Origin: Cyrtodaria siliqua
Lineage: Eukaryota; Mollusca; Bivalvia; Adapedonta; Hiatellidae
Direction of reading: 5' to 3'
Assembly (NCBI GenBank): GCA_037043455.1
Contig: JAWPHD010001147.1
Span: forward strand, 1 to 64,000
DNA: 64,000 nt
Part shown: in pieces, positions 1-12,763 of the stretch
Layout: every line of letters starts with the position of its first letter
Position numbering within the stretch: position 1 is the first letter of the stretch
Made by a program: the position numbers and the translations under genes
The notes under the pieces: model-generated
Seen by the model: only the letters and a program-made list of their open reading frames with translations
Told to the model about the DNA's origin: nothing
Database searches by the model: none

Positions 1-648
1 TTTTAATATATTCACAGAGACCTAAAGATATGTTTTTCTTTATTTAAAGGAGTTTCTCAGAAATAATATATTGGGCTCCTCTGCAACCTGAACACAAACA
101 GGTATCCCGTAGACAGACTTCGTTAATGTTCGTACATAATCATACATGCACCCATCTGCAACATGTTTCACATTGACCCCGGTTATAGATAGTCATATAT
201 AGCAGAAAATTATCAAAAACTGCCAACTGTTTGCGTACAACACACTGTTTGCGTACAACACACTGTTTAGGATTCTTCTGATAACGTACAGTATGTACTC
301 TGAAGCGTGAAACAAACATGAACACGTGTAAGACGTGTGATGACTTTTTATAATTTTTACTAGACAATATACTTTGAAGATTTTGGTTACCCGATTTTGG
401 TATTGACACTGATTCTGTCAGTGCAGACGAACATTGTATTTTTAAATCAGTGATCTGTTAGTCGTGTTAGTTGCAGTCAGTCGAACCTTTACATAAAACG
501 AGCAATTCCATTGGTTTAAGAGCGAGCATGTGATCAATTTAAGTAACGTTCACACTAGGATGAACGGTACGAAGAACTACTTTCGGAATTTTACTTTTCT
601 TAAAATATATGACCTGACATGTCAGGTGACCTGTTTGGTTGCTGATGG
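1..648. other. AT-rich DNA without a recognisable gene
   Basis: No reading frame here resembles a known protein. Two small structures are visible: an 18-bp tandem repeat (about 2.4 copies, roughly 227-268, containing CTGTTTGCGTACAACACA) and a perfect 14-bp palindrome CCTGACATGTCAGG at 613-626 just outside the TIR element that follows. Confidence 0.6.
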
Positions 649-1115
649 TCATACTACACCAATTCATTTTCCATAGACGCACATTATACTCGTAGCTCTA
701 AGCTCTTTATTGAGTTCCCTAATTACTTGTCTTGAATGACCTATCTTAGTTTTATCAAAAAAAAACATACACAAACCGTACATTGAGTATGTTTTGAAAA
801 TGCTGTTTAGGTCGGATGGTGCTGACCCACCTACTTGCATGTAAGAACACGAGGAAAATGTAAAATAAACTTCTTTTTTGATTATGCAATAAATGATGAA
901 TACATCGCACAAATTTATGATTTAACCTTTATAAGTACTCTTCAAAAGTTTAAATTTATTTTTTCTGCAAGATTTTTTGGTTGTTTTACCTCGTCAACCA
1001 ATAACAATTAAGAGATTCTGTGTAACAGCTACGAATTTATTCTGTGTAATAGCTTCGAATTTACCCTGGAACCTTTTCCCTGCCATCTGATTGGTTGGTA
1101 ATTGGTGTAGTCTGA
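649..1115 (-). mobile_element. Short TIR element (MITE-like), copy 1
   Basis: This 467-bp block is present again, inverted, at 33699-34153. It is bounded by imperfect inverted repeats: TCATACTACACCAATT at the left and the reverse complement of TCAGACTACACCAATT at the right (one mismatch in 16). Both copies end at the same motifs, which supports these boundaries. The interior has no transposase-like frame, so it would be non-autonomous. No target-site duplication is clear. Short minus-strand frames inside are part of the repeat and not a gene. Confidence 0.7.
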
Positions 1116-1275
1116 TCTAAATGATGTAAACAAACGAAGCTATTATCTTGGTGCGGTTTTAGATACTAATATAAAATATAATAAATTGTTCTTGTCTTGT
1201 TATGCTATACTTGTACTATTTATGCATTAGTTACGTTTATCTTGCATCAAATGCAAGAAAAAAACGCGGTCTAGC

Positions 1276-2880
1276 ATGTTGGAGGCCATGGGAAATGAGG
1301 TCAATATGCCAGATAATGCAGATCACTCGAAAGAAACTGGGTCAGTTTAACAAGAATAATCTGTACAAAACAGCCAAGAGAATGCCTGTGAGTGAGGGTC
1401 CAAACACTAAGAGATTCAAATCTCTGACAGAAGTAGAATCGTCCATGGTGACTGACCAAATATTTTCCACAGCAACAAAAAGATCACAATTTGGGTTCAA
1501 CACATTTTCATAAAAATATAAATTACAAAATGATTACTTAGGGGTTTAATATATTTGTATATGCTTCATTGAAATATAATTGCAATTGCCTCATCACACA
1601 GCAAATTATCATTAACATTTCATGTATTTATGTTAAAATGTTTTGACTTTTGAAATTATTATTACATCGGTAAAGGGCATATCATTCGTTAGTCATGTAT
1701 TAAACCTAGATCTACACAATGTACATATATCATACATTTAATACAATATATAGGTCGACCGAATACCTAGTGTACAGATGGGTTTTTATGATAATAATTA
1801 GTTTACATTGCCTTATAAAAAATTACATTTGCAGAATGGTGCAAGGAAAAACAGATAAAAGTTGACCTGAAAGTTGTTGAACCGGCAGATCTAGCCGGGA
1901 ATTTGGCAGTATTTTATGCAGAAATTGCTCCAAAGCGAATAAGAGCAGACAAAATCTTTCCCAAGCAGAAAGTGAAGAATATCATAAAAACGCTCTTAAA
2001 AACATTAGAGCAGCTATTAACCGGTATATTCAAGTAGAATGCGGTCGGAGCATTAACGTCGTTTCAGATGCAGAGTTCAAGAAAGCAAATGACATGCTTA
2101 ACGGAAAATTAAAATAAAATACAAAACAAAGATTGCCCAACTCAACACAAAGTGGTTATACCGGCAGAATACATGCGTGCTATTTACAATTATCTGATGC
2201 AGGACGTCCTATAACACTTCGCTACAAGGCTTGGATGAATTCAATACGTATCACGTGGTCTCGAGTTTCACAGTCAGCTGACTCCCGAAAGCTTTGATTT
2301 CAGAACTGATGAAATTGGCGCAGAATATGCCGTTATAATGCATGAAACACAACAAAAAATTCACCTGGGAATCTTAATACCAAGGAAGAAAATGCCGACA
2401 AAAGGATGTATGCTACAGGAAAATGAACTGTCCGGTAAAAACACTGAAAAAACTATTTAGGTGTCAACATGTCAAGTTAAAAGGTAGTTCTCATATAGTG
2501 GTCTTGTTTCAAGATACACCGCACACTGTTTGCGTGCAACTTCATTAAGCGCAACGACAGATGCAAATTTTCCTTCAAGGTACATTATATCCATGTCTGA
2601 CCATTCAAATGGAATGCATTAATTCCCTATACTCGCCCCAGTACAGCTGATAGACAAAAAATGAGTAAAATTCTGTCAAATGTCAACTCCAATGCAACTG
2701 TTTCATGACCACAAGCTAATGCTAAAGACAATGTAAATGAGGCTCACCCAGTCATAAACAAAGAGAATGAAAAGATTGATCATGGTCCCACCCTGAATTC
2801 CATGATGAATGAATTTATCACCAACTCAACATGTACCTTCAGTAACTGTACATTTCAATGTAAACCAAATAAACAAAGAT
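1276..2880 (+). pseudogene. Decayed Crypton-type tyrosine recombinase (DUF3504 / KIAA1958-like)
   Basis: Fragments in several frames line up, in the right order, with the DUF3504 (Crypton-derived tyrosine recombinase) family common in mollusc genomes. A first exon-like part (about 1412-1510) contains KRFKSLTEVESS and FGFNTF. After a gap ending in an acceptor-like ttgcag (about 1833) come WCKEKQIKVDLKVVEPADL, NIRAAINRYI and SDAEFKKANDMLNGKLK followed by TAA, then VIPAEYMRAIYNYL, then RGLEFHSQLTPESFDF with HETQQK, then ADKRMYATGK. Near 2610-2670 the frame PYTRPSTADRQKMSKIL carries a tyrosine where the catalytic one is expected. Frame changes occur near 1930, 2125, 2210, 2265 and 2455, so it cannot be functional. 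The order of motifs makes the family call fairly secure; whether it was a mobile Crypton or a domesticated host gene cannot be told. Confidence 0.72.
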
Positions 2881-4541
2881 GAGTTAATGTTTCTAGCATC
2901 AAATACTGCTAATTGAAGAAGAAATAGAGATTATTTAATTGCTGGGACTGATTATTGGGAAATCCTTCATGAGATGGTAGGGTGTGGGTATTTTCACAAA
3001 TGGATGTATGTGAGTGAAAAAAATAAAACATGCCTCCCATATATTGAAGGATTTCCCTATAATGACTTCTAGCAGATAAATAATCCATTACATTTTGAAT
3101 CATTGAATAATTAACAAAATGTTTCTGAGCTTAATCTTTATTTTATGATATCAATATCATTATCACCGGATGACATCGTCATGAAATGTAATAAAATTAC
3201 AAACTTAACTGTATTCATTTAACAGTGCATTTTCTGTTTTTATGTTTTTTTAAATAACACAATTATTAAATTATTGTTATGGAAATCATGCTGGTGGCGT
3301 CAAACACAGAAATTAATGTTGAAGTGGCTCAGACGACAGTACAATATTAAAGGAATGCTTGTTTAATGTTGAAGTGGCTCAGACGACAGTACAATATTAA
3401 AGGAATGCTTGTTTTAATAACAGCAAACGCTGAGACATCATACGAGCGCCTTTCACCATAAGCCATGCTGTAAGTGTAGTCAAGAAGCAGTCGACAGTTG
3501 ATCTTCTCTTATTAAAACATATGGTAGAATAACGAAGAAAATTTAAACATTTTATTCAATTATATTAAACAGGTTTAAATTTGAAAAGATACTAGATTAA
3601 TAAATCGAGATTATTATTTTAATATCTGATAGAACTTCAAGATTGCCATGTGTCCCTTTAACGTGCAGGAAAGTAGATTGGATTCATGTTATTTGAAATA
3701 ATGTGAGTATATTTCGAAAAAGGACCGGACTTTGCATATTAAGTGTATATTGGGACTTTGGTTTAAGTTTCAAACATCGTGGCAACACAATTCTAGTTTC
3801 ACAGTGCATATCATTAATTCGTTGTGAATTACGAATATGTTTGCTAACACCGAGAAAACGCGTGGTTACTTATTTTCTCTTTAAATACGTATGTCCCCCT
3901 CCCCATCCCCAGTAAGCGTCTTCTTTGTTTTCTTAGGGAAAACGATCATCTTGTTGTATTTTCACACTCGCGTCAACTTTTTTTTTCAAGCAGGTTTAGG
4001 GTCAACACGATCCCGGATTAATAAGTTGATGTGATTAATTTGATGCTTGATATCTTCTTCAAGATTGCCGTGTGTCCCTTTGACATATACATTAATACGC
4101 ATGAGCAAGTGACGTCAGCATAGATATGTCAGTGTATCTATACTTGCAGTCCCATATTCATAGCATTTAAATCATCTCGAATTAGTGTACAGCAGCACAC
4201 GAGTTTTGAGTTTTCCTTATCGTGAAGACAACATGTCATATTCGACTAAAATAAATCGTTTATTATCATTATATATGAGCATATATCTGATTAAATACAA
4301 CAATGTGTTAAACCCGTTCTTATATACTTGACATATAAATGTTACCACGTCGGTGTGACAAGCTATAAACTTATATAGCTGACAAGCTATATACCTTTAT
4401 TCTAGGAAAGGAACTCTATAAGCAAGTGCTTTCGTTCCAATCCTTTTTCACATTTTGTATTATGTACATTTTCACAGATTGTATAAATATTGGAAATAAA
4501 ATAAGTTTAAACCAAGCTATAAACTTGACATCTAAATGTTA
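2881..4541. other. AT-rich spacer with small direct repeats
   Basis: No coding sequence is recognised. A diverged direct repeat of about 420-bp spacing is visible: CTTCAAGATTGCC followed by TGTGTCCCTTT occurs near 3635 and again near 4061. Another pair (ACTTGACAT...TAAATGTTACC) lies near 4328 and 4523, the second copy directly beside the start of the minisatellite. Confidence 0.5.
3315..3414. repeat. Perfect 50-bp tandem duplication
   Basis: Two head-to-tail copies of a 50-bp unit that contains GAAGTGGCTCAGACGACAG. They are identical over essentially the whole unit, so the duplication is recent. No coding role is seen. Confidence 0.85.
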
Positions 4542-7500
4542 CCTGGTGGTCGTGTTGACTGTATATATACTACAAATCAGTTCCACTCCTTCTTAAGTGG
4601 ACAACCGAGTCCCGGGTGTTCGTGTTGACTGTACATAGACTACATATTAGTTCTTTTGCGTAACTGGACAACCAAGTCCCGGGTGGTCGTGTTGACTGTA
4701 CACAGCCTACATATCAGTTCTTTTGCGTAACTGGACAACCTTGTTCCGGGTGGTCGTGTTGAATATACATAGACTACATATCAGCTTTTCTGCGTAACTG
4801 GACAATCGAGTCCATGGTGGTCGTGTTGACTGTACATAGACTACATGTAAGTTCTTCTGCGTAACTGGACAACCGAGTCCCGGGTGGTCGTGTTGACTGT
4901 ACATAGACTACATATCAGTCCTTCTCCAGCGTAAGAGGATAACCCATTCCCGGATGACCGTGTTTACTGTACATAGACTACATATCAGTTCTTCTCCAGC
5001 GTAAGAGGACAACCGAGTCTCTGGTGGTAGTGTTGACTGTAAATATACTACATACCAGTTCTTCTCATGCGTAAGTGGACAACCGAGTTCCGGGTGATCG
5101 ATTTGACTGTACATAGACTACATATCACTCCTTCTCCGTGAACAACCGAGTCCCGGGTGATCGTGTTGACTGTAAATATACTAAATATCAGTTCATTTCC
5201 TGCATAAGTGGACAACCCAGTCCCTGGTGGTAGTGTTGACCGTATATAGACTACATATCAGTTCTTCTCCGTGGACAACAGGCGTCCCTGGTGATCGTGT
5301 TGACTGTAGATAGACTACATATCAGTTCTTCTCCGTGGACAACCGAGTCCCCGGTGATTGTGATGACTGTATATAGACTACACATCAGATCTTCTCCAGC
5401 GTAAGTGGACAATCGAGTCCATGGTGGTCGTGTTGATTGTACATAGACTACAAATCAGTTCTTCTCCTGCGTAAGTGGACAACCGAGTCCCCGGTGATAG
5501 AGTTCACTATACATAGACTACACATCAGTTCTACTCTATCGTAAGTGCACAACCGAGTTCCGTGTGTTCGTGTTGACTGTACATAGACTACATAGAAGTT
5601 CTTCTCCTTGGGCAACCGAGTCCCGGGTGATCGTGTTGACTGTACATAGACTATACATCAGATCTTCTCCTGCGTAAGAGGACAACCGAGACCCGGATGA
5701 TCGTGTTCACTGTACATATACTATACATCAGTTCTTCTCCTTCGTAAGTGGACAACCAAGTTCCGGGAGTTCGTGTTGACTGAACATAGACTACATATTA
5801 GTTCTTCTCTGTGGACAAGCGAGTCCCGGGTAATCGTATTGACTGTACATAGACTACACATAAGTTCTTCTCCTGTGTGAGGGACAACCGAGTACCAGGT
5901 GATCGTGTTGACTGTAGACAACATATCAGTTCTTCTTCTGCGTAAGTGGATAACCGAGTCCCGGGTGATCGTGTTCACTGTACATAGACTACACATCAGT
6001 TCTTCTCATGCGTAAGCGGACAACCGAGTTCCGGGTGTTCGTGTTGACGATATATCGACTACATATCAGTTCTTCTCCGAGGACAACCGAGTCCCGGGTA
6101 ATCGTGTTGTATGTACATAGACAACACATCAGTTCCTCTACGGCGTTAGTGGACAACCGAGTCCCGGGTGATCGTGTTGACTTTACATAGACTACATATC
6201 AGTTCTTCTCCGTGGACAACCGAGTCCCGGGTGATCGTGTTGTCTGTACATAGACTACACATCAGTTCCTCTCCTGCCTAAGCGGACAACCGTGTTCCGG
6301 GTTTTCATGTTGACTGTACATAGTCTACATATCTGTTCTTCTCCGTGGACATCCGAGTCACGGGTGATCGTGTTGACTGTACATAGACTACACATCAGTT
6401 CCTCTCCTGCGTAAGTGGACAACCGAGTTCCGGGTGTTCGTGTTGACTGTACATAGACTACTTAATCAGTTCATCTCCATGGACAACCGAGTCCCGGGTG
6501 TTGACTGTACATAGACTACACATCAGTTCTTGTCCAGCGTAATTGGACAACCGAGTCCCGGGTGATCGTTTTGACTGTACATAGACTACACATCAGTTAT
6601 TTTCCTCGTAAGTGGACAATCGAGTTCCATGTGACCGCGTTGACTGTACATAGACAACCTATCAGTTCTTCTCCGTGGACAACCGAGTCCCGGGTGTTCG
6701 TGTTGACTGTACATAGACTACACATTAGTTATTCTCCTCGTAAGTGGACAACCGATTTCCGGGTGATCGCGTTGACTGTACATAGACAACCTATCAGTTC
6801 TTCTCCGTGGACAACCGAGTCCCGGGTGATCGTGTTGACTGTACATAGACTACACATCAGTTATTCTCCTCGTAAGTGGACAACCGAATCCAGGGTGATC
6901 GTGTTGACTGTACATAGACTACATATCAGTTATTCTGCGTAAGTGGATAACCGAGTCCCTGGTGTACGTGTTGACTGTACATAGACTACATATCTGTTTT
7001 GCTCCTCCTTAAGTGGACAACCGAGTCCCGGGTGATCATGTTGACTCTACATAGACTACACATCAGTTTTTCTCCTGCGTAAGTGGACAACAGAGTCCCT
7101 GGTGATCGTGTTGACAGTACATATACTACACATCAGTTCTTCTCCTGCATAAGTCGACATCCTTCCGAGTTCCGGGCGTTCGTGTTGACTGAACATAGAC
7201 TATACATCTGTTCTTCTCCTGCGTAATTCGACATCCGAAACCCTGGTGGTCGTGTTGACTGTACATAGTCTACATATAAATTCTTCTCATGCGTAAGTGG
7301 ACAAACGAGTGCCTGGTGATCGTGTTGACTGTACATAGACTACAAATCAGTTGTTCTTCTGCGTAAGTGGGCAACCGAGTTCCTGGAGATCGTGTTGACT
7401 GTACATAAACTACATATCAGTTCTTCTCCTGCTTAAGTGGACAACAGAGTCCCTGCTGATCGTGTTGACTGTACATAAACTACATATTAGTTATTCTACT

Positions 7501-9271
7501 GCGTAAGTGGACAAACGAGTTCCGGGTTTATCGTGATGACTGTACATGGACTACATATCAGTTCTTCTCCGTGGACGACCGTGTCCCGGGTGATCGTGTT
7601 GACTGTACATAGAGTACATATCAGTTATTATGCGTAAGTGGACAACCGGGTGCCTGGTGTTTGTGTTGACTGTACATAGACTACACATCAGTTCTTCTCC
7701 ATGGACAACCGTGTCCCGGTGATCGTGTTAATTGTACATAGACTACACATCAGTTCTTCTCCTGCGTAAGTGGACATCCGAGTTCTGGGCGTTCGTGTTG
7801 ACTGTAAATAGTCTACATGTAAGTTCTTCTCCTGCGTAAGTGGGCAACGTTGTCCCGGGTGATCGTGTTGACCGTACATAGACTATATATCAGTTCTTCA
7901 TCTGCGTAAGTGGGCAACCGAGTACGTGGTGATCGTGAAGACTGTACATAGACTACGTATCAGTTATTCTCCTGCTTAAGTGGACTACCGCGAGTACCTG
8001 GTGATATTATTGACTGTACATAGACTACATATCAGTTATTCTGCGTCAGTGGAAAACCGAGTTCCGGGTGATCGTGATGACTGTACATGGACTACATATC
8101 AGTTCTTCACCTTGGAAAACCGTGTCCCGGGTGATCCTGTTGACTGTACATAGACTACACATCATTTCTTCTCCTGTGTAAGTGTACATCCGGGTTCCGT
8201 GAGTTCGCATAGACTACGTATCAGTTATTCTCCTGCTTTAGTGGACAACCGAGTCTCTGGTGATCGTGTTCAATATCATTTCTTCTCCGTGGAAAACCGT
8301 GACCGGGTAATCCTGTTGACTGTACATAGACTACACATCATTTCTCCTCCTGTGTAAGTGTACATCCGGGTTCCGGGCGTTCGTGTTGACTGTACATAGT
8401 CTACACATCAGTTCTTATCCTGCGTAAGTGGACATCCGAGTACATTTCAGTTCTTCTTTTCTTCTTCTGCGTAAGTGGTCGACCGAGTCCCTGGTGATCG
8501 TGTTCACTATACATAGACTACGTATCAGTTATTCTCCTGCTTAAGTGGACAATCGAGTCCCTGGTGATCGTGTTGAATGTACATGGACTACATATCAGTT
8601 CTTCTGCGTAACTGGACAACCGAGTCCCGGGTGGTCGCGTTGACTGTACATAGACTACATATAAGTTCTTCTCCGTGTACAACCCAGTCCCTTGTGGACG
8701 TGTTGAAAGTACATAGACTACATATCAGTTCTTGTTCTTCTAAAGCTGACAACCGAGTCCCGGTGGTCGTGTGGATTGAACATAGACTACATATCAGCTC
8801 CTCTCCTCCTTAAGTGGACAACCGAGTCCCTGGTGATTGAGTTGACTGTACATAAACTACATACCAGTTATTCTTCGTCTGTGGACAACCGAGTCCCGGA
8901 TGATCGTGTTCACTGTGCATAGACTACATATATGTTCTTCTCCCTGTGTAGGTGGACAACTGGGTTCCGGGTGATCGTGTTGACTGTACATAGACTACAT
9001 AACAGTTCTTCTCCTGCTTAATTGGATAACCGAGTCCCTGGTGATCGTGTTGACTGTTCATAAACTACATATTAGTTATTCTGCGTAGTGGACAACCGTG
9101 TCCCGGGTGCTCGTGTTGAATATACATAGACTACTTATCAGTTCTTCTCCTGCGTAAGCGGACAACGGAGTTCCATGGTGATCGTGATGACTGTACATAG
9201 ACTACATATCCGTTCTTCTCCGTGGACAACCGTGTCCCGGGTGATCGTGTTGACTGTTCATAGAGTACATA
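4542..9271. repeat. ~70-bp minisatellite, block 1
   Basis: Head-to-tail units with a consensus of about 70 bp. Recurring pieces are GTGGACAACCGAGTCCCGGG, TGATCGTGTTGACTGTACAT and AGACTACATATCAGTTCTTC. Length variants are regular: units reading TCTCCGTGGAC lack 7 bases (63 bp) and units reading TTCTGCGTAA lack about 3 (67 bp). Point differences between units are frequent, so much of the array is old. Many short frames arise on both strands because the unit is not a multiple of three; they are not genes. The block ends exactly at the TA dinucleotide where the TIR element is inserted. Confidence 0.93.
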
Positions 9272-10223
9272 CAGACCCAGTTGCGTTCAAGTACCCCAAA
9301 AATGCATTCCGTTTGCGTTACATTTGTGTTCCGTTTGCATTTCATTTTTCATTTCCGTTTTTGAATGCATTCAGCGTTTCTAAACGAAACTATGCGTTCA
9401 TTTAAATGCACGGAACGAACGCAACATAGTGTGTGCGTTTAAATGCACCAACGGAAAAAAATGCATTTGAGTTCGTTCGTTCAGCGTTTACCAATCACAA
9501 CAGTTTTGACAATTAAACTACGCATGATATCCAGTCGCGATTCTTACCACGAGTCGGCGACTACTGTTTGTGATCATATTTAAGTATGTGTCCTTTGGTT
9601 GACATTATTTGGTGGTGCACATTGATGATTATTCTGTTTTCTTCCGGGTTTATGTTATTTTCATCAAAAATTTAACATACTTGACACTATATAACAATAT
9701 GCCGTCTGATTTTACCAACATTATTTCAGTTTTATAATGCAATAATATAACGTGTGTGCGACACAATAAATACATTTCCTATTTTAAATAGGTAAAAATG
9801 AAAGTGTGTAAAAGTGCTTAAAAAACACCAATTACAACGTGTATTTCTTTATATTAAAATACTGCAAAACGCACTTCGTTTAAATCGAGAATTCAATTAT
9901 GTACACAAAAAAGGATAATATTGAAAGTTATCCGAAATAGCGAAATGCATTTGCGTTCGTTTCGTTGCGTTCGTTTCGTTCATTCCATTCGTTCCCTTCG
10001 TTTTCAGCGTTTAGCGTTAACAAAAATGCATTCATCATTCGTTGTTTTAAAACGCTGAACGCTGAAAACGAACGAAACGAACGCAACGAACGAAATGCAT
10101 TTTTGAAATATAGATCGTGCAACGTTCATTCTGCGTTCGATCTACGTTCAATCTACGTTCATTTTCCGTTCGTTCAGCGTTCGTTCTGCATTTCTTTGGG
10201 GTACTTGAACGCAAACGGTTCTG
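9272..10223. mobile_element. TA-target TIR element inside the minisatellite, copy 1
   Basis: A 952-bp foreign block interrupts a minisatellite unit. The ends are inverted repeats of about 34 bp starting CAGACC and sharing GCGTTCAAGTACCCCAAA, and TA flanks both sides (9270-9271 and 10224-10225). Collapsing the element and one TA restores the normal unit context (ACATATCAG), so the insertion boundaries are well supported. The right half holds a long imperfect palindrome (about 9944-10110) rich in GCGTTCGTTTCGTT and its complement. No transposase is encoded; frames on both strands are translations of the palindrome. TA duplication fits Tc1/mariner-like or another TA-specific family, but the termini were not recognised. 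Confidence 0.82.
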
Positions 10224-11814
10224 TATCAGTTATTCTGCGTAAGTGGACAACCGAGTCCCTGGTGTTTGTGTTGATTGTACATAGACTACACTTCACTTCT
10301 TTTCCGTGCACAACCATGTCCCGGGTGATCGTGTTGACTGTACATAGACTACACATCAGTTCTTTTCCTGCCTCAGTGGACATCCGAGTTCCGGGCATTC
10401 GTGTTGACTGTACAAAGTCTACACATCAGTTCTTCTCCTGAGTAAGAGGACAACTTTGTCCCGGGTGATCGTGTTGACTGTACATAGACTATATATCAGT
10501 TCTTCTTTTCTTCTTCTGCTTAAGTGGGCAACCGAGTCCCTGGTGATCGTGTTGACTATACATAGACTACATATCAGTTATGCTGCTGCTTAAGTGGACA
10601 ACCTAGTCTCTGGTGATAGTGATGACTGTACATGGACTACATATCAGTTCTTCTCCGTGTACAACGGTGTCCCGGGTGATCGTTCCGACTGTACATAGAC
10701 TACACATGATTTCTTCTCCTACGTAAGTGGACATCCGGGTTCCGGGAGTTCGCATAGACTACGTATCAGTTATTCTCCTGCTTTAGTGGACAACCGAGTC
10801 CCTGGTGATCGTGTTCAATATCATTTCTTCTCCGTGGAAAACCGTGACCGGGTAATCCTGTTGACTGTACATAGACTACACATCATTTCTCCTCCTGTGT
10901 AAGTGTACATCCGGGTTCCGGGCGTTCGCGTTGACTGTACATAGTCTACACATCAGTTCTTATCCTGCGTAAGTGGACATCCGAGTACATTTCAGTTCTT
11001 CTTTTCTTCTTCTGCGTAAGTGGTCCACCGAGTCCCTGGTGATCGTGCTTATACATAGACTACGTATCAGTTATTCTCCTGCTTAAGTGGACAATCGAGT
11101 CCCTGGTGATCGTGTTGAATGTACATGGACTACATATCAGTTCTTCTGCGTAACTGGACAACCGAGTCCCGGGTGGTCGCGTTGACTGTACATAGACTAC
11201 ATATAAGTTCTTCTCCGTGTACAACCCAGTCCCTTGTGGACGTGTTGAAAGTACATAGACTACATATCAGTTCTTGTTCTTCTAAAGCTGACAACCGAGT
11301 CCCGGGTGGTCGTGTGGATTGAACATAGACTACATATCAGCTCCTCTCCTCCTTAAGTGGACAACCGAGTCCCTGGTGATTGAGTTGACTGTACATAAAC
11401 TACATACCAGTTATTCTTCGTCTGTGGACAACCGAGTCCCGGATGATCGTGTTCACTGTGCATAGACTACATATATGTTCTTCTCCCTGTGTAGGTGGAC
11501 AACTGGGTTCCGGGTGATCGTGTTGACTGTACATAGACTACATAACAGTTCTTCTCCTGCTTAATTGGATAACCGAGTCCCTGGTGATCGTGTTGACTGT
11601 TCATAAACTACATATTAGTTATTCTGCGTAGTGGACAACCGTGTCCCGGGTGCTCGTGTTGAATATACATAGACTACTTATCAGTTCTTCTCCTGCGTAA
11701 GCGGACAACGGAGTTCCATGGTGATCGTGATGACTGTACATAGACTACATATCCGTTCTTCTCCGTGGACAACCGTGTCCCGGGTGATCGTGTTGACTGT
11801 TCATAGAGTACATA
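10224..11814. repeat. ~70-bp minisatellite, block 2
   Basis: This continues the same minisatellite between the two TIR element copies. From 10748 onward it matches 8203-9271 almost base for base as the second copy of the 2.54-kb higher-order repeat. Confidence 0.92.
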
Positions 11815-12763
11815 CAGACCCAGTTGCGTTCAAGTACCCCAAAAATGCATTCCGTTTGCGTTACATTTGTGTTCCGTTTGAATTTCATTTTTCATTTCCG
11901 TTTTTGAATGCATTCAGCGTTTCTAAACGAAACTATGCGTTCATTTAAATGCACGGAACGAACGCAACATAGTGTGTGCGTTTAAATGCACCAACGGAAA
12001 AAATGCATTTGAGTTCGTTCGTTCAGCGTTTACCAATCACAACATTTTTGACAATTAAACTACGCATGATATCCAGTCGCGATTCTTACCACGAGTCGGC
12101 GACTACTGTTTGTGATCATATTTAAGTATGTGTCCTTTGGTTGACATTATTTGGTGGTGCACATTGATGATTATTCTGTTTTCTTCCGGGTTTATGTTAT
12201 TTTCATCAAAAATTTAACATACTTGACACTATATAACAATATGCCGTCTGATTTTACCAACATTATTTCAGTTTTATAATGCAATAATATAACGTGTGTG
12301 CGACACAATAAATACATTTCCTATTTTAAATAGGTAAAAATGAAAGTGTGTAAAAGTGCTTAAAAAACACCAATTACAATGTGTATTTCTTTATATTAAA
12401 ATACTGCAAAACACACTTCGTTTAAATCGAGAATTCAATTATGTACACAAAAGGATAATATTGAAAGTTATCCGAAATAGCGAAATGCATTTGCGTTCGT
12501 TTCGTTGCGTTCGTTTCGTTCATTCCATTCGTTCCCTTCGTTTTCAGCGTTTAGCGTTAACAAAAATGCATTCATCATTCGTTGTTTTAAAACGCTGAAC
12601 GCTGAAAACGAACGAAACGAACGCAACGAACGAAATGCATTTTTGAAATATAGATCGTGCAACGTTCATTCTGCGTTCGATCTACGTTCAATCTGCGTTC
12701 ATTTTCCGTTCGTTCAGCGTTCGTTCTGCATTTCTTTGGGGTACTTGAACGCAAACGGTTCTG
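11815..12763. mobile_element. TA-target TIR element inside the minisatellite, copy 2
   Basis: Near-identical to 9272-10223 (949 versus 952 bp) with the same TA flanks and the same flanking unit variants. It therefore arose by segmental duplication of the array, not by a second insertion. It carries the same internal palindrome at about 12484-12650. Confidence 0.85.

Noticed and set aside
9928..10441. Arg/Phe/Asn-rich overlapping frames on both strands
   Set aside because: They translate the internal palindrome of the TIR element and the adjoining minisatellite.
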